This document shows positions 54,206 through 54,837 of a stretch of 54,837 bases of DNA, piece by piece (within the stretch, counting starts at the first letter, position 1; every line of letters begins with the position of its first letter). The stretch covers positions 1 through 54,837 of the forward strand of contig NZ_JADEXE010000012.1 in NCBI RefSeq assembly GCF_015207265.1. The letters are read 5' to 3'. Position numbers and translations under genes: made by a program. The DNA is from Nodosilinea sp. LEGE 07298. Its GTDB lineage: Bacteria; Cyanobacteriota; Cyanobacteriia; Phormidesmidales; Phormidesmidaceae. The notes beneath the pieces are model-generated. The model was not told the DNA's origin and made no database searches. It saw only the letters and a program-made list of their open reading frames with translations.

Positions 54206-54609
54206 CGCAGTTAAAAGTTCACTTGTACTGCTACCATTATGCCAAAAGGTTTTAAAACACGCCCTAGCCCTTCAATACCTTTTTTAGTAAAGCTGACCAA
54301 TGCCTGTTGAGGAGGAACCTCGGCTGATTCCAGAAAAATATTGAGGCGATCGCCCTTTGTGAAAGCTTTAACCTCGATGCCTTTGGGCTTGAGGGAATGA
54401 CTCATAAGAGCGGCGATCGCCTTGGGATTCCCCTGCTTGGCGGTGGCAACAACGTCGGACTGAATGGCAGACATGGGTCTTCCTTGCGCGTGCGTAGAAC
54501 GTATACCCATGTTTCCCCAGGGTCTTATGTCGCAACCGCCAAAGTACGGAAAATCTTTAATGAATGAATTTAGAGTAAAGCTGTCGTTTTCGGCGGAGGG
54601 CGATCGCCC

Positions 54610-54837
54610 TCATCGCCACAGCCAGCTGAGCTGGAGGGTAAAGCTGGGTAAAATTGACTCACCAGAGATGATGGCAGGGGCAGACAAGATTTGGGGGGGC
54701 TGTTGGGGGCGGTAGATCTCGACTTGTTTGTCTTGGGGGTTGATGAGCCAGCCGAGGCGAAGGCCACTGTCGAGGTATTCCTGCATTTTGGCGCGGACGG
54801 TGGTGGGGTTGTCGCTGGGGGAGACTAGCTCTAGGGC
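54610..54837 (-). CDS. Partial Uma2-family (DUF820) endonuclease-like protein
   Basis: The last 75 residues of a leftward gene that runs off the window's right edge. ELVSPSDNPTTVRAKMQEYL and DSGLRLGWLINPQDKQVEIY are the conserved core of the abundant cyanobacterial Uma2 family, a PD-(D/E)xK-like fold. Q-V-E-I-Y and the L-V-S-P-S segment hold the expected acidic residues. The TGA stop is at 54610-54612. It lies 135 bp upstream of the disrupted gene's start. Function in cyanobacteria is unknown. Confidence 0.72.
   Translation of the reverse strand, partial: ALELVSPSDNPTTVRAKMQEYLDSGLRLGWLINPQDKQVEIYRPQQPPQILSAPAIISGESILPSFTLQLSWLWR

Larger units (their letters stand above)
53323..54263 (-). 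mobile_element. IS5-family (IS427-like) insertion sequence
   Basis: The ends GGCGTGTTTTAAAAC and its exact reverse complement (53323-53337 and 54249-54263) are flanked by CTAG duplications (53319-53322 and 54264-54267), typical of the IS427 group. The 941-bp element carries two overlapping transposase frames. It disrupts the coiled-coil gene, and excision would restore the frame. Confidence 0.88.
52185..54474 (-). pseudogene. Coiled-coil membrane protein gene broken by an IS5 element and a MITE
   Basis: The N-terminal part (54474-54264, MSAIQSDVVATAKQGNPKAI onward) ends at an IS5-family insertion. The frame resumes on the other side (53322 downward) as LAIQTIKAVRVHGRQMGSDL. The second break is a 168-bp MITE. 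Past it the frame continues VSTYKVEPTDIVGNQKIYLD to a TAG at 52185-52187. Deleting both insertions and one copy of each duplication (945 and 178 bp) leaves 1167 bp, exactly 389 codons. The protein has one membrane helix (LVLWVSVIASSVVAVALLSL) and a coiled-coil domain with a Glu/Gln/Leu-rich repeat. As it stands the surviving part reads into the MITE and stops at 52348. Function unknown. Confidence 0.82.

Overview
The window looks like cyanobacterial DNA. The octamer GCGATCGC (HIP1) recurs throughout, and many genes are of cyanobacterial type: a diflavin flavodiiron protein, a CoaR/CoaT cobalt pair, a TMEM165/GDT1-type Mn exporter and an AMIN-domain amidase. A filamentous Leptolyngbya/Nodosilinea-like organism is plausible, but that is inference. 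No rRNA, tRNA, integrase or CRISPR array was seen. The replicon could be chromosome with genomic islands or a large plasmid.

Layout. (A) 1-12060, housekeeping and metal homeostasis: flavodiiron protein; Mn/Ca exporter behind an apparent yybP-ykoY Mn riboswitch; cytochrome b561-like protein plus a 34-residue membrane peptide; CoaT and CoaR around a long inverted-repeat operator; a CDF exporter; a decayed SmtB/ZiaR repressor whose operator is still perfect; a TPR protein; an amidase gene split by one in-frame TAG; and remnants of an ABC-2 permease and an ACR3-like symporter. (B) 12064-20715, a mobilisation module in the RP4 Tra1 order: relaxase and ribbon-helix-helix accessory leftward, a repeat-rich gap with a six-unit 24-bp array (oriT candidate), then TraK/TraL/TraM-like genes rightward, followed by a type IA topoisomerase and, on the opposite strand, RecD2. 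(C) 20844-27872, an XPB-family helicase and its probable partner, separated by an A+T-rich AAA ATPase/TOPRIM (OLD-like) gene, an integron-type attC site and a DUF6933-like gene. (D) 28153-30491, an IS1-family element with a second IS nested inside, both with intact target duplications. (E) 30526-37029, a mainly leftward block of plasmid-like small genes, a VapBC pair, a PAPS-reductase-like gene, a DUF5895-like gene and a ribbon-helix-helix candidate facing a 26-bp palindrome.

(F) 37105-52120 is the most striking part: about 15 kb of four tightly packed leftward genes. They encode a 1914-aa DEAD-box/DUF1998 helicase with a nuclease-like C-terminus, a RelE-like/UvrD-like fusion helicase, a 1066-aa protein of no recognised family, and a 1294-aa helicase-like ATPase with a possible PD-(D/E)xK N-terminus. 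This has the look of a large helicase-nuclease defence system related in style to DISARM, Druantia or Dpd, but I cannot match it to a named one. (G) 52185-54474 is a single gene broken twice, by an IS5-family element and by a 168-bp MITE. Removing both with one copy of each target duplication restores an open frame of exactly 389 codons. (H) The window ends in a partial Uma2-family gene.
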